A stretch of 64,000 bases of DNA from Ichthyophis bannanicus (Eukaryota; Chordata; Amphibia; Gymnophiona; Ichthyophiidae), in NCBI GenBank assembly GCA_033557465.1, contig CM066039.1:395765440-395829439 (forward strand), written 5' to 3'. The translations under genes were made by a program, and so were the position numbers. Under the pieces are notes generated by a model. It did no database searches, was not told the origin of the DNA, and saw only the letters and a program-made list of their open reading frames with translations. This document shows, in pieces, positions 1 to 9,186 of the stretch (position 1 is its first letter; every line of letters starts with the position of its first letter).

Positions 1-199
1 CGGAGCCTGTGAACCGCTCTTCCATCAAGTCTTCGACCGACTATTCAGAATGGGAAACTGAGGACGAGGAGTCTCCGGACACCTGTCGCTACTGTGATGT
101 CCCCTTGGACTCGCCACCTTCTGAGCCCTGGCATCGGTCCCCGCCCGAGGATATGGCGTTCCTCGACTTCTTGCGGGATATAGAAACAAAGAAATAACT

Positions 200-3005
200 C
201 CCTAGATGAGGGTCTCTTATTTTACTTAAAATACATGTTTTTTTGTCTGGGATGGTTTCCGTAAAGAAATATTTCCGCATATCATTCCTGAATCTATCTC
301 CCTTCATCCTCATCCCATGTCCCCTCGTAGCAGAACTTGCTTTCAATTGAAAGAGGCTCTCTCCCTGAACATTTATGCCATGGAGGTTTTAAACATCTCA
401 ATCATATCACCTCTATCCCGCCTTTCCTCTAAGGTGTACATATTAAGATCCTTCAGTCTGTCCTCATATGCTTTATAATGAAGACCACTAATCATTTTAG
501 TAGCCACCCTCTGCACCGACTCCATCCTGTTCACATCCTTTTAAAGGTGTGGTCTTCAGAATTGCACACTATACTCCAAATGAGGTCGCACCAAAGACCT
601 ATACAGAGGCATTATCACCTCCTTTTTTCTGCTAGACATTCCTCTCCGTATGCACCCAAGCATCCTTCTAGCTTTTGCCGTCACCTTTTCTACCTGTTTA
701 GCTACTTTAAGATAATCAGACACAACCACACCTAGGTCCCGCTCTTCTTTAGTGGACAAAAGTACTTCACGCCCTATACTGTATTGCTCCCTTGGATTGC
801 TGCAGCCCAAATGCATGACCTTACATTTTTTAACATTAAATCCCAGCTGCCAAATTCTAGACCATTCTTCAAGCTTAGCTAGATCCCTCCTCATGTTATC
901 TACCCCTTCCTGGGTGTCTACTCTATTGCAGATTTTGGTATCATACGCAAAGAGGCAAACCTTACCTGAAAGCCCTTCCGCTATATCACTAACAAAGATG
1001 TTAAAAAGATTCAGACCAAGGACAGACCCCTGGGGCACACCACTGATAACATCCTTCTCCTCAGAGTAAGCTCCATTTACTTGTACTCTTTGTCGCCTCC
1101 CACCCAACCAATTTTTAACCCAAGCAGTAACTTTAGGGTCCATCCCTATGGTGCTCAGTTTGTTTATAAGTCGCCTGTGAGGAACAGTGTCAAAGGCTTT
1201 ACTGAAATCTAAATACACCACATCTAGGGCTCTCCCTCGGTCCAACTGCCTGGTCACCCTGTCAAAGAAATCAATCAGATTTGTCTGACAAGACCTGCCT
1301 CTGGTGAATCCATGCTGCCTCAGATCCTGTAATCCGCTGGACTCCAGAAACCTCACTATTTTCTCTTTCAGCAGCGCTTCCAATAATTTACTCACCACCG
1401 AAGTTAAACTAACCAGCCTGTAGTTTTTAACCACATCCTTACATCCGCTTTTGTGTGAAGGCACCACATGAGCCTCTCTCCAGTCCTTTGGCACCACTCC
1501 CGACTCCAACAAGGCATTGAAAAGGTCAGTCAGTGGAGCTGCTCGAACGTCCCCAAGTTCCCTCAGTATTCTCGGGTGTATCCCATCCGGTCCCATCGCT
1601 TTGTCTACTTTAAGTTGAGATAGTATCTCACGAACACAGTCTTTTGAAAATTGTTCAAGATGTCCTTTGCTTCTGTTCCTATTTGTGGGTGTTTTCTGAG
1701 GTCCTGCTCCTCCTGGTTCTTCATCTGTGAACACAGAACAAAAATATTTGTTAAGCAATTCCGCTTTATCCTTATCAGCTTCTACATATTCCTCCCCTGC
1801 ACCCTTGAGTCTGACAATACCACTCTTGCCCTTCCTCTTCTCACTAATATATCTGAAAAATGTCTTATCCCCCCATTTTATTGCATTGGCTATTTCCTCC
1901 TCCTTTTGAATCTTTGCCTTCTTGACTACTTTGCTAGCTTCTCTAAGTTTTTCCAAATACAGATGCCTGTCTTCCTCTCTCTGTGATCTCTTGTATTTCA
2001 TGAAGGCCTCCCTCTTTTTCTTCACTTTTTCAGCTACTTCTTTCGAAAACCATAGCGGTCTCCTTTTCCTTTTACCTTTATTTACCATTTTAACAAAAAG
2101 GTTGGTTGCCCGTAAAATATCCCCTTTCAGTTTTTCCCACTGTTTTTCTGCATCCCTCAGCTGTTCCCATCCAACTAAGCACTCCCTGAGGTATTGGCCC
2201 ATCTTCGCAAAGTTAGTCTTCCTAAAGTCTAAGATCCTCGCCTTTGAATGGATTCTAACAGCCCTAGTCCTAATACTGAACCACACCATCTGGTGATCAC
2301 TGGATGCAAAATGATCTCCCACTACAACATCAGAAACACTTTCACCATTGGTAAGCACCAAGTCCAGTATGGCCCCTTCACGTGTGGGGTCTGTTACCAA
2401 TTGCCTGAATAGTTCTCCCTGTAGAGAATCCAGGTCTCCTTACTTCTAGATGATACTGCAGCAGGAATGTGCCAATCAGCATCTGGCATATTGAAATCGC
2501 CTATCAGTAGCACTTCCCCTTTCCTAGCAATGCTGCACATGTCTTCAATTAACTCTCTGTCCATCTCTTCCTCTTGTGAGGGAGGTCTGTATATCACACC
2601 AATGTAAATAGATTTCTCTTTCCCTCTTTCTAGTTTAACCCACAATGCCTCCCCTCTCCCTTTTAAGCTCTGTAATTCCAAAGCTTTAATAGTAGTTTTT
2701 ACATATAGTGCCACTCCTCCTCCCGTACTTCCTACCCTGTCCTTTCTGAATAAAGTATAGCCAGGTATAGTTACATCCCAATTATGGTTTTCTGTGAACC
2801 ATGTTTCTGTAACTGCCACTAAATCCAAGTCAGCCACTCCCACCAAAGTTTCAACATCAGGGAACTTATTTCCTATGCTACAGGCATTTATACACACTGC
2901 TTTCCATATGTTACCCCTGTTACCCATTTCCATAAAGTTATTTATTGTATCACCTACCTGGGGGCTTTCACTTACCTGGGGGCTTTCTTCACCAATCCCC
3001 AACAA
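200..3005 (-). pseudogene. CR1-1 ORF2, endonuclease-reverse transcriptase, frameshifted
   Basis: Two frames make one protein. Bases 2394-3005 encode the APE-type endonuclease N-half (AVTETWF, IYRPPSQ, GDFNMPDADW). Bases 556-2400 encode its end (SSDHQM) and the reverse transcriptase ([43 protein letters not shown]). A frameshift near 2395-2405 separates them, and further frame breaks precede the C-terminal GHGMRMKG region near 300. The catalytic FADD box reads FAYD (about 940-948), so one metal-binding Asp is lost and the enzyme should be dead. Confidence 0.9.
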
Positions 3006-3007
3006 AT

Positions 3008-3835
3008 CTAGTTTAAAGCCCTCTTCAGTAGATTAGCCAGTCTACTACTGAAGACGCGTTGACCTTTCTTGGACAGATGGATGCCATCTCTGCTCTGCAA
3101 CCCTTGGAACAGCACCCCATGGTCTAGAAAACCAAAACGCTCTCGATGACACCATCCACGCAGCCATGCATTCATCTCCAGGATGCGAGCCTCTCTGCCT
3201 TGGCCTTTACCCTCAACAGGGAGGATTGAAGAGAACACCACCTGTGCACCTAACTGCTTTACCCTCTGTCCCAGAGCCATGAAGTCACTTTTGATACGTT
3301 CTGAGGTATACCTGGCACTATCATTTGTTCCAACATGGATTAGCAACATTGGGTAATAGTCAGTGGGCTTGATGAGTCTCGTTAAACTCTCCGTAACATC
3401 TTGGATTTTGGCACCAGGCAGACAGCATACCTTTCTGGACATCAAGTCTGGTCGGCAGATGGACGCCTCAGTACCCTTCAGAAGAGAGTCTCCAACCACC
3501 ACTACCCTTCGTTTCCTTTTGGTTACTGATTCTGCAACTTTGGGATACTTGAGCTCTGGTTCTTCCCTTTCCAGGGATGCTTTCACCTCCACCACTTCCA
3601 GGGCTGCATAATGGTTCTTCATTTCAAGGGCTGGAGAAGTTGGATTGGTGATTTTGCAGGCCCTGGTGACTTGTGTTCAACCATCGACATTCTGTTGGCA
3701 CCCATCTTCTCCTCTGCTAGAGAGCTTGGTTGCTGCAAGAAGCATCTCATCAATGTACTTCTCACTGTCTTGAATGTTCCTCAGCCTCGCCACCTCCTCT
3801 CTGAGTTCCTCCACTTGTTTCCTCAGAGCTTCAGC
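3008..3835 (-). pseudogene. CR1-1 ORF1, SGNH-esterase-like
   Basis: Open from the Met at 3622 down to 3008 (204 residues), with a broken N-terminal extension to 3835. It reads as a leucine/glutamate coiled coil, one stop, then an SGNH/GDSL-type hydrolase domain. Visible blocks are VVVGDSLLKG with the nucleophile Ser, a glycine-rich CLPGAKI segment, HVGTNDS, and SRDGIHLS with the Asp and His of the catalytic triad. Esterase domains of this kind are known in the ORF1 protein of CR1-type LINEs; their role in transposition is uncertain. It lies immediately upstream of ORF2. Confidence 0.85.
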
Positions 3836-3970
3836 ATGTCAAAGGCCATAGCATTCCCAGCGGAATCAAAGGAGGATCCTCGGATGGAGGAGCTCGAAAT
3901 CCTCTAATACGAGGCCCCACCGAGGAAATCGCTCACGGTACCCTTTCCACCCATTCTGGAAAGACTAATG

Positions 3971-4270
3971 AGGAGGGAGTGGTGGTCTAGTGGTTAGGAC
4001 AAGGTACTTCAGGCCGGAGGGCCAGAGGTTCAAGTCCCACCTGGGGACAGCAATCTCAGGCTGGAGGGACTGGGATTTCTAGTCCTATAGGCACTCCTTG
4101 TGGTCTTGGGCAAGCCACTTAACCCTCCATTGCCCATATTCCCTGTAAGTATTAGCGTATGTGTCTCATATCCCCTCATGTTAAATGTATCCCCCAATTG
4201 ACCGCTTTGACCCGGTGAAAAGCGGGATATAAATACAGCTAAATAAATAAAAAAATAAATAATAAAAAAA
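3971..4270 (+). mobile_element. tRNA-derived SINE in DIRS A1 gag
   Basis: A short element with RNA polymerase III promoter boxes: an A-box-like GGTCTAGTGGTTAGG near 3984 and a B box GGTTCAAGTCC at 4027-4037. A conserved body follows (CTTGGGCAAGCCACTTAACC) and then an A/T-rich AAATAAATAAA tail. TAATG flanks it at 3966-3970 and 4271-4275, consistent with a short target-site duplication. The last 100 bases resemble L2 3' ends elsewhere in the window, so L2 machinery probably moved it. Confidence 0.85.
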
Positions 4271-5697
4271 TAATGCTCCATATGTGGGAAACACCATCGT
4301 CTGTACCCATTGTGAGCAAGTGGCTCAACTCGGTGTATCGGGTCTGCTGGAGCCCTGGCTTCCAAAAGGCACAGCTGCCTTATAACTCCATGGTGGTGGA
4401 GTCAGCCATGTGTTGGCTGAAGAGCCAGAAGATGCACTCCTCGATGCAGCCTGGTAGGGAGGCCTGCACCTTGGATGCCCTCGGCAGAAAGTGCTACTAG
4501 GGCTCAATGCTTATCGGCCAGATGCAGGCCTACCAGCTGTACATGGGCATGTACCTGAGAGACCTGGCGAAGGAGTATGCCAGGTTCTCAGCTGATCTCT
4601 CTGAGGAACCCCTGCGCGGTTCAAGAACCTGGCCAAAGCTGTGTGTGAGTGCTCCAAATTCATGACTCGAGCAACCTATGACTGTTTTGAGTCAGCAACT
4701 AGAGTAGCTGCAGTGGGACTATAGCCGAAGCCAGGCTTAGCTATTGTCTTCCAACCTCGAGCTATGGGTTCAGGACAAATTGGTCGATGTCCCATGCCAA
4801 GGAGAGAACCTCTTTGGCAAACCCATGACAGAAAAGGCTGCCGAGTTAGAGACTGAGTTTGTGATGAGGACCAGACTCTCCAAAAAGACTGCTCCCTTGG
4901 CCTCCTCAGGGTCAGCAGGTCAAGGGACACAGGCAAGGCCCTCATAAGCATTAGGCTCTCAAGCCCCAGGTGTTTGCTGTGGCCCAGCCTGGGGGGAGGT
5001 TTGACTCCTTGGGCATAGCCTCTCTACCCCAAGGAGGACAGCAGCCCACAGGTGGCCAGCCATTACCACAATTCCTGGGCACTCCAGGTGGTCAAGGAGG
5101 GCTACTTCCTTCACCTGGTGCAGACACCTCCCCCTTTCTTCCCGGGAGATCCCCCCCAGGTCTCCCCTTCACCGGGACCTCCTATTGCAGGAACTCACAG
5201 GCCTTCTGGGGGTGGAACCAGTACCCCAACATCTCAGGGGCAAAGGGTTCTACTCCAGTTATTTCCTTGTGCCAAAAAGGACAAGGGGCCTAAGGCCCAT
5301 CCTGGACCTGCCGAACCTGAACAAGTCCCTGGTGAGGGAGAAGTTCAAAATGCTCTCCCTTGGAATATTGCTGCCCTACCTCCAGCATGGAGACTGGCTA
5401 TGCTCCTTGGATCTGAAGGATGCCTATACCCACATCCTCATTCACCCCAGCCACAGGCAGTACCTTTGCTTCATGGTGGGGGTCTTCACCAAATGTCTGG
5501 CAGTAGTGGCCGCCTACCTCTGTCTCCAGGGAGTATTCATCTTTCTCTACCTGGACGACTTTCTCAGAAAAGGAAGCATGGCCACAGAGGTGCAGCAAGC
5601 CACAGTATGCACCACCCCACGTCCTACAACATCTGGGATTCATGATAAACTATCCCAAGTTCCACCTCCTTCCGACACAATGTCTGGATTTCATAGG

Positions 5698-6090
5698 CCA
5701 GTAAAAGAAGTCCCAGTGATAAGACAGCACTTTTATAAAGCTGAGTTGGTGTTGAAGAGAATGCACGTATGTGCTTAGCTATGGTTGGTAAAAATTTAGG
5801 AAACAGTACTTATTCCACCTGAAGCAGGGTTTCAAATTGCTCAACCCGAAACGTGCCACGTTGTGATGTCTTCAGATAAGTCATTTTGTTTTTTTCTCAT
5901 CGTTCAACACTTTATAAATGTGAATAAAAGGAGCACTCACAGCGAGGAGGTGGTAACTTTTTCACCCCTTTTGTGCGTTTCCTGCTCCGACAAAAAGAGT
6001 AATTTTGCTACTGTCTTATCACCGGGACTTTTTTTTACTGGACTTTGTATATGGTCTTTGGTTTGAAAGGGATATTTCTTGGCAACATTT
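5698..6090 (+). mobile_element. Penelope-like element 3' fragment
   Basis: A 393-bp insertion bounded by an exact 13-bp duplication, TGGATTTCATAGG, at 5685-5697 and 6091-6103. It has no protein match of its own. It carries a structured ACCCGAAACGTG-type motif that recurs in the 3' region of the GIY-YIG-bearing Penelope-like element at 57635-57676, and this is the basis for the assignment. The two tails diverge elsewhere, so they belong to different subfamilies. A 5'-truncated Penelope-like insertion is the best reading, but it is indirect. Confidence 0.55.
5816..5865 (+). ncRNA. degenerate hammerhead-ribozyme-like motif
   Basis: The order of parts matches a hammerhead. Stem I is CAC/GTG (5816-5818 with 5863-5865). 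A core-like CTGAAGC at 5819-5825 is close to CUGANGA. Stem II is GGGTT/AACCC (5827-5831 with 5843-5847). GAAA is at 5848-5851. A very short stem III is CGTG/CACG, followed by TT at the expected cleavage position. Hammerheads with minimal stem III are known from Penelope-like elements. The last core A is C here, so activity is doubtful. Confidence 0.4.
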
Positions 6091-6319
6091 TGGATTTCAT
6101 AGGAGCAAAACTGGACATTGTTCGGGCAAAGACCTTCCTCCCCCTGGACCGGGCTGACCATCTCAGGACACTGGCCACAGACATACAGCACTATCCCTCG
6201 GTGTCAGCTCGGCTTCTGCTGCGCCTCCTCAGGCACATGACCTCCACAGTCCATGTCACCCCAGATGCCTGCCTGCACATGAGGGTCACTCAGTGGTGCC
6301 TTCGAGACCAGTGGACATA

Positions 6320-7000
6320 GGCCACGAGCTGTCTCCAAGACAGAGTCTCGTGACCCACCAGCCGGTAGAATCTCTGACTTGGTGGCAAAATCTGCAAGGA
6401 TGCCCTTCGAAATCCCAAATCCTCTACGGGTCCTCACAACGGACACCTCCCTGCTGGGATGGGGAGCCATCTGCGAAGAACTTCACACCCAGGGCAGCTG
6501 GTCACAAACTGAGGGCAACCAGTAGATCAACCTCCTGGAGCTTTGGGCAATATATCTAGCCCTCCAAGCTTTTTGCCACTGCCTGAGGCACCAGACAGGC
6601 AATCTAATGGCAATGTTCTACGTGAACAAGCAGGGGGGCACGTGGTCTGCCACGAAGCGATGACATTGCTCCTATGCAGTTCATCAGGGAATACTCCTTC
6701 GGGCTGTATACCTACTAGGCCAGGACAACACCCTGGCGGGCAAACTGAACAGGGTCCTCTAACCATACGAGTGGTAGCTGGAACCCAGAGTAGCCACCCG
6801 GCTGTTCTGACTCTGGGGGACCCCATGGGTGGACCTTTTTGCCAGCCCGGACAACCACCAGTTGCCCCACTTCTTCTCCCATCAGCCCCACCCATCCCAG
6901 GTAGCAGCAGATGCGTTTCTCATTCCGTGATTAGAAGGCCTCATGTATGCCTTCCCTGTTGATTGCCAAGACCCTCTTCAAGGCTTTTTGCGATAAAGCA
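6320..7000 (+). pseudogene. DIRS A1 RNase H and methyltransferase-like region
   Basis: Degenerate continuation of the DIRS polymerase ORF. Fragments in shifting frames resemble the RNase H block in copies A3 and A4: TTDTSLLGWG near 6438-6470, a LELWAIYL-type helix near 6535 and an AMFYVNKQGG stretch near 6610. A WVDLFASPDNHQLPHFF-like segment follows near 6827-6880, corresponding to the part of DIRS polyproteins described as methyltransferase-like. Several stops and frameshifts are present. Confidence 0.65.
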
Positions 7001-7020
7001 TCACGGATCCTTGTGGCTCC

Positions 7021-8192
7021 ATGGTGACCCAGGCAGCCATGGTTCCTGCTGCTCCTGCAATTGTCAGTGGTGGGTCCAATCCCCCTGGGGAGTTCCCCAG
7101 GGCTCTTGTATCAGGAAGGGGGCTCTGTCCTGCACCCCATCCTGGGGTCCCTATCACTGACAACATGTTTGCTGAAAGGGTAACCTTAGCCCATTTCCAC
7201 CTCTCAGGAGAAGTGGAAGAGATCCTGCTGGCCTCCTGCAAGACCTCCACCAGGAGGGCTTACGCCTTCAAATGGCACAGATTCTCAGTGTGGTGCATGG
7301 AGCAACAGGTAAACCCATTCTCTTGCCTGGTGCAGATGGTGCTGCAGTACCTTCTTCATCTCTCACAATCCGGGCTCAAATCAAACTCAGTCAGGGTACA
7401 CCTCAGTTGAGAGCAAGTCCTTCTCAGTCCAGCCTCTGGTGACCCGCTTTCTGGCAGAGGACTCCTGTTGTCCAAACACCCTGTTTGCCCTCCCGCGACA
7501 GTGGGACCTTAACGTAGTATTGGCGTAGCTCACCTGCCCCCCCCCATTCGAGCCCCTGGCTACTTGCCACCTGAGTTACCTCTCGTGGAAGGTCATGTTC
7601 CTGGTGACACTTGCCTCCACTTACAGGGTCAGTGAGCTCCAAACCCTAGTGGCAGAAGCACCATATACCAGATTCTACAAGAACAGGATCGTGCTGCGCA
7701 TGCACCCCAAATTCCGTCCGAAGGTAGTATCTTCCTTTCACTTCAACCAGGAGGTGCTACCCACCTTCCCAAGGCCTCACTCCAGCAGGGCGGAGACGGT
7801 CCTTCATACCTTGGACTGGAAGAGGGCCATGTCCTTCTACATTCAACGTACACAGGGCCACCACAAAAGCTTCTCAGTTTTTTGTTTCCTACGACCCCAG
7901 TCAGCTGGGGGAAGTGGTGATGAAGCAAACACTGTCCACCTAGGTGGCGGACTGTATCTCCCTTCCGTTTGAGCAGACTGGGCTCACGCTGGATGGCCAA
8001 GTCACGGCACACAGTGTCAGGGCCATGGCAGCCTCTGTGGCAAACCCGCGCTCCATCCCGATGTTGGATATCTGCCGGGCCTCCTCCTGGTCTTCAGTTC
8101 ATATCTTCACAGTTCACTACTGCCTGGAGAGGGAGTCCCAACAAGACAGTGCCTTTGGCCAGGCCGTGCTCCATATTATCTTTGTGGTCTAG
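7021..8192 (+). pseudogene. DIRS A1 tyrosine recombinase, broken
   Basis: Tyrosine recombinase, the integrase of DIRS elements. Bases 7021-7410 hold the N-terminal SAM-like DNA-binding part (RRAYAFKWHRFSVWC, VLQYLLHLSQSGL) and end in a stop. Bases 7595-7972 hold the start of the catalytic domain (STYRVSELQTL, with the likely first catalytic Arg). Bases 7944-8192 hold the AHSVRAMAAS HxxR motif and the SSVHIFTVHYCLE block with the nucleophilic Tyr. The catalytic residues survive but three frames and stops separate them. Confidence 0.85.
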
Positions 8193-8370
8193 GCAAGTGC
8201 TACCCTCCGACCCTTCTGTGTTCAGGCTACCAGAGTATTGGTTCCATCGGATACACAGGTCCTACTGCAATCTATTTCTGTGGACTCGGTTGCTGCTGCT
8301 CACGGCTCCCCTTGAGGGCGACTGTGTTTTTTCCATACGGGCTTTAGGTAGGTAGCCTTTAGCTAAGGAG

Positions 8371-8668
8371 TCCCATATGTGAGGACTTACTTCCTGCTTG
8401 TTTCTGGAGAAAGCATAGTTACTCACCTGTAACAGGTGTTCTCCGGGGACAGCAGGAATCAGTCCTCACAACCCTCCCTCTTCCCCTTGGAGTTGCTTCT
8501 TTACCTTTTCCTTTTGCCATTTTTTAGCTGTGTCATCTGACTGAGCAAGAAGGCACCCTTGGGCAGGAAGGGCACCACTCATGCGAGGGCTCCGTTGGCG
8601 CTGACGTCATCCATATGTGAGGACTGATTCCTGCTGTCCCTGGAGAACACCTGTTACAGGTCAGTAAC
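8371..8668. repeat. DIRS A1 right terminal repeat complex
   Basis: Right end of DIRS A1. Bases 8371-8412 are the reverse complement of DIRS left-end sequence. Bases 8419-8470 and 8611-8662 form an inverted pair around the palindrome CCTGTAACAGG. The intervening 8485-8610 inverts the left leader seen at 12755-12890 (GGGCACCCTTGGG region). This pattern fits inverted terminal repeats plus an adjacent internal complementary region, as known for DIRS elements. Confidence 0.75.
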
Positions 8669-8672
8669 TGCG

Positions 8673-9186
8673 CTGTATATGCCAATGAGTGCATGCCCCT
8701 CCCCCCTAGAACATAAACATATGCATCTGACCTCCACACTACACATACACATACACATGCATCCCACCCCCATACACACATTCATTCCACCTTTGCATGA
8801 CAGACACACACAGAGGCACAATACACACCTACATGTACACACATACGCCTGACCTCCGCACTACACATCATATACGTACACAGAGGCAACCCACCTTTGC
8901 ACCACGCACAGAGACTCCCCAGCTCTGCACCCACTGCTATATCCTGCACACAGACAGGCACACCACCATTGCACCACCTACCCACAGAGACACTTGCTAT
9001 CTGAAGCTATAACTATTGTTCTCTAAAGATGACGCATGGTGTATTGACTCTGGCGCTGGTGTCATGAGAACGTGAGACCAGTGAGAGAGAACCAGGGGAG
9101 GGGGAGGGGTGGAAGGAGTGTTCACAAGCACTGGCTCCTAAGATTTTGACCTGGCTCCTAAATCTGCACAAAATTTGTCAAGGCCT
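8673..9186 (-). repeat. dispersed repeat, hAT-like, truncated
   Basis: CA-rich imperfect repeat followed by a block that is the reverse complement of 19248-19690: both carry GACGCATGGTGTA-like, GGCTCCTAAATC-like and TTTGTCAAGGCCTG-like segments. The other copy starts with CAGGGCCGGCTCCAG, a hAT-style terminus. This copy loses homology at about 9186 before reaching such an end, so it is truncated. No coding capacity is seen. Confidence 0.55.

Larger units (their letters stand above)
183..3835 (-). mobile_element. CR1 LINE (CR1-1), 5' truncated, inside DIRS A1 gag
   Basis: A minus-strand CR1 non-LTR retrotransposon with ORF1 upstream (3008-3835) and ORF2 downstream (about 200-3005). Its 5' end at about 3835 cuts ORF1 within a coiled-coil segment, so it is 5' truncated. 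The gag reading resumes on both sides, which proves insertion into DIRS A1. The last coding homology (RKYFFTET, near 270) is followed by sequence unlike the other CR1 tails here, so the 3' end may be atypical or rearranged. No clean target-site duplication was seen. Confidence 0.9.
1..4946 (+). pseudogene. DIRS A1 gag, split into three pieces
   Basis: Gag-like protein of DIRS A1, probably a nucleic-acid-binding structural protein. Piece one (1-182) has a serine- and acid-rich stretch followed by a PPEDMAFLDFLRDI-like motif that matches PPEGMSFQDFIRD in copy A3. Piece two (3836-3970) resumes with the EDPRMEELEIL motif and then a stop. Piece three (4271-4946) has MWETP, a conserved SMVVESAM-like block and a stop after GRKCY near 4498. 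The gaps are the CR1 and SINE insertions. In-frame stops and shifts make it a pseudogene. Confidence 0.8.
5052..6320 (+). pseudogene. DIRS A1 reverse transcriptase, interrupted
   Basis: Reverse transcriptase of the DIRS polymerase ORF. The best frame (5185-5778) shows FKMLSLGILLPYL, the motif A region CSLDLKDAYTHILIHPS and the YLDDFL box. The segment between LCFMVG and VFTKC, which holds the motif B region in copy A3 (LPFGLASAPRVF), is missing, so an internal deletion removed part of the active site. A 393-bp Penelope-like fragment then interrupts the gene at 5698-6090. The downstream part (6104-6320) reads AKTFLPLDRADHLRTL and ends in a stop. Confidence 0.85.
1..8668 (+). mobile_element. DIRS retrotransposon A1, 5' end outside window
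   Basis: Remnant of a DIRS-type tyrosine-recombinase retrotransposon. In order it carries gag pieces, reverse transcriptase, RNase H, a methyltransferase-like segment, a tyrosine recombinase and a right terminal inverted repeat. Frames are broken by stops and frameshifts. Three foreign elements sit inside: a CR1 at 183-3835, a SINE at 3971-4270 and a Penelope-like fragment at 5698-6090. The assignment rests on the YLDD reverse transcriptase box, the HxxR...Y recombinase motifs and end sequences shared with copies A2, A3 and A5. It is clearly non-functional. Confidence 0.9.

Noticed and set aside
478..1986. Plus-strand open frames over the minus-strand CR1-1
   Set aside because: They are antisense shadows of ORF2; they lack motifs and the opposite strand aligns to CR1 throughout.
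3971..4060. A functional tRNA gene
   Set aside because: Polymerase III boxes are present but no cloverleaf could be folded, and the sequence continues into a SINE body and tail.
8700..9000. Cys-rich or His/Thr-rich small proteins
   Set aside because: They arise from CA/TG-rich imperfect repeats; the composition explains the frames.
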